Source: Candidatus Azambacteria bacterium
Lineage (GTDB): Bacteria; Patescibacteriota; Minisyncoccia; GWC2-36-17; M10-OD1-4
Assembly: GCA_016200995.1 (NCBI GenBank)
Contig: JACQDS010000080.1
Span: forward strand, 1 to 7,005
DNA: 7,005 nucleotides
Direction: 5' to 3'
Shown piece after piece: positions 6,071 through 7,005 of the stretch. The notes below the pieces were generated by a model, which saw only the letters and a program-made list of their open reading frames with translations, had not been told where the DNA came from and did no database searches. Position numbers and translations under genes: made by a program. The stretch's first letter is position 1. Every line of letters starts with the position of its first letter.

Positions 6071-7005
6071 TTATTGTATAACTCTTGCGCTGTCCTGCTT
6101 GATCACGCCTTTTAAGCTTGAATCCATAGATTGAGCGCTTTTGTTTATCGCTTTACCGGTAAATACATCTGTGCCTGATAATGATGCTTCCGATATCAGC
6201 TTAAATTGCTGTCCGACATGCACCAAGGCCGGCAAAAATGAAAGCTGAAAATCAACCCTTTGCGGCGGAATGGAAAATCCGGAGCCGGCAAAGATCACTC
6301 CCGGCTTCCAAGTGATCAAGCCTTTTTCCTTGTCGTAGGATATGTCGGCGTCTTTTGGCTCTACAACCCCCGTCCATTTAACATTAAGCGGCAAAGAGGC
6401 GGTGACGACAGTATCCTTGACATCATTGACGGTATTCACCGCCTGCCAAGAGATGGCGTACGAAGTTTCCGAACCGACAGTTGGCGGCAAGGGGCCGAAA
6501 TTTGTTATCGGGCCGTCGGAGTAATAGCCATTGGCGCCAAAACCGACGGCTGTTTGAAGCTTAACATAGAGCATGTCCTCATACTCCACCGGAAGGCCGG
6601 CCAGACTTTCCGGAACAGCTCCGGAAGCTATTTGGACAGATGACTTTATCTTTAAATTTTTGTCGGAAGCGGATTGAGGAGTGAAGCTCGGCTTTACTTT
6701 TATGGAAAATGTGACAGAGCCCTCTTCATTCGGATCCAAAACGGCGAGCGCCGGCACTCCGGATTGGTTCCAAATGATCGAGTTCGTCCTGCCGTCAAAC
6801 GAGCCCCAAGGGATGCTCAAGCTTCTCATATCCAAAAATTTATCGTCAAGCTGAGCGAGTATTATCACATTTGATATTTGGGAGTCGGTGGTGTTTTTGT
6901 AGCTGATCTTGTAATTTAAAACATCTCCGAAATTCACGGAAGGGTCGCGCGAATCATTGACAGTCTGAAAGACCAAGAGCGCAGATGAGGCAAGCTTTGT
7001 TTCAG
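6071..7005 (-). CDS. DUF11-type repeat surface protein, C-terminal fragment (start lies outside the window)
   Basis: The frame is open from the window edge to the TAA at 6073-6071, giving the last 310 residues of a longer protein; the first complete codon is at 7003-7001. At least two immunoglobulin-like beta-sandwich modules can be read. The first (about residues 10-105) runs through FGDVLNYKISYKNTTDSQISNV and ends with LDPNEEGSVTFSIKVK, the typical DUF11/'conserved repeat' pattern of a poorly conserved extracellular stalk. The second (about 155-290) begins near GYYSDGPITNFGPLPP and contains TVTASLPLNVKWTGVV-like and SFLPALVHVGQQF segments. There is no cysteine, no membrane helix and no sorting signal in this part, so any anchor would be at the missing N-terminus. 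Proteins of this form are frequent in Parcubacteria-like genomes as hypothetical or DUF11-domain proteins; function is unknown, with surface structure or adhesion the likely roles. It is coupled to the peptidase gene with a one-base gap. Confidence 0.8.
   Translation of the reverse strand, partial: ETKLASSALLVFQTVNDSRDPSVNFGDVLNYKISYKNTTDSQISNVIILAQLDDKFLDMRSLSIPWGSFDGRTNSIIWNQSGVPALAVLDPNEEGSVTFSIKVKPSFTPQSASDKNLKIKSSVQIASGAVPESLAGLPVEYEDMLYVKLQTAVGFGANGYYSDGPITNFGPLPPTVGSETSYAISWQAVNTVNDVKDTVVTASLPLNVKWTGVVEPKDADISYDKEKGLITWKPGVIFAGSGFSIPPQRVDFQLSFLPALVHVGQQFKLISEASLSGTDVFTGKAINKSAQSMDSSLKGVIKQDSARVIQ

Noticed and set aside
5237..6115. Plus-strand frames opposite the M16 gene (5237-5533, 5533-5742, 5816-6115)
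   Set aside because: The minus-strand frame holds intact catalytic motifs of M16; the antisense products look like noise.
6260..6874. Plus-strand frames opposite the DUF11-type gene (6260-6643, 6342-6524, 6674-6874)
   Set aside because: The opposite strand is open from the window edge and reads as repeat modules with flanking coupling to M16; these have no support.
6974..6976. TTG at 6976 as the start of the DUF11-type protein
   Set aside because: The frame stays open to the window edge and this TTG falls just before a repeat module; a secreted protein also needs an N-terminal export signal, so the true start is beyond 7005.
1..7005. CRISPR array, tRNA or rRNA, insertion sequence, integron or defence module
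   Set aside because: No regularly spaced repeats, transposase or integrase motifs, cloverleaf-like sequence or known defence domains were found on either strand. The SLOG protein alone is not evidence of a defence system.

Overview
The window is a compact, one-directional stretch of a bacterial genome. Six protein genes, two of them cut by the window edges, all lie on the minus strand, and transcription runs from high to low coordinates. The base composition is moderately AT-rich, and intergenic gaps are 1 to 30 bases except for one of 98 bases. The gene set suggests a member of the Candidate Phyla Radiation (Patescibacteria), probably Parcubacteria-like: an O-antigen-ligase-like membrane protein fused to TPRs, a DUF11-type surface protein, a TIGR00725-like SLOG protein, a minimal MgtC and a KH-less beta-CASP nuclease. 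This placement is inferred from protein style, since no rRNA or other marker gene is present. TGA ends two intact genes (MgtC and M16), so the organism does not use genetic code 25, which excludes Gracilibacteria and Absconditabacteria.

Layout in order of transcription. From 7005 to 6071 is the C-terminal 310 residues of a secreted or surface DUF11-type repeat protein. One base later comes an M16 zinc peptidase (6069 to 4798). This unit ends in a clear rho-independent terminator (4761-4792). A new promoter with a perfect extended -10 box (4736-4744) follows directly, and its -35 region overlaps the terminator T-tract. It appears to drive five closely packed genes: a beta-CASP metallo-beta-lactamase RNase (4699-3320), a 700-residue O-antigen-ligase/TPR membrane protein (3289-1187), a LOG/SLOG Rossmann protein (1179-580), a short MgtC/SapB membrane protein (575-105), and the first 34 residues of an amino-acid permease (103-1, running off the window).

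The genes do not form one recognisable pathway. The upstream unit combines a surface protein with a peptidase. The downstream operon mixes RNA turnover, envelope or glycan assembly, nucleotide binding and membrane transport, which is common in the streamlined genomes of this group. I found no mobile element, CRISPR array, tRNA or rRNA, defence module or other clearly new system. The observations most worth a second look are the ligase-like protein (canonical HN motif apparently missing, TPR domain predicted outside the cell), the altered SLOG phosphate-binding motif, the back-to-back terminator and promoter, an intragenic palindrome, and the lack of a Shine-Dalgarno sequence at every visible start.
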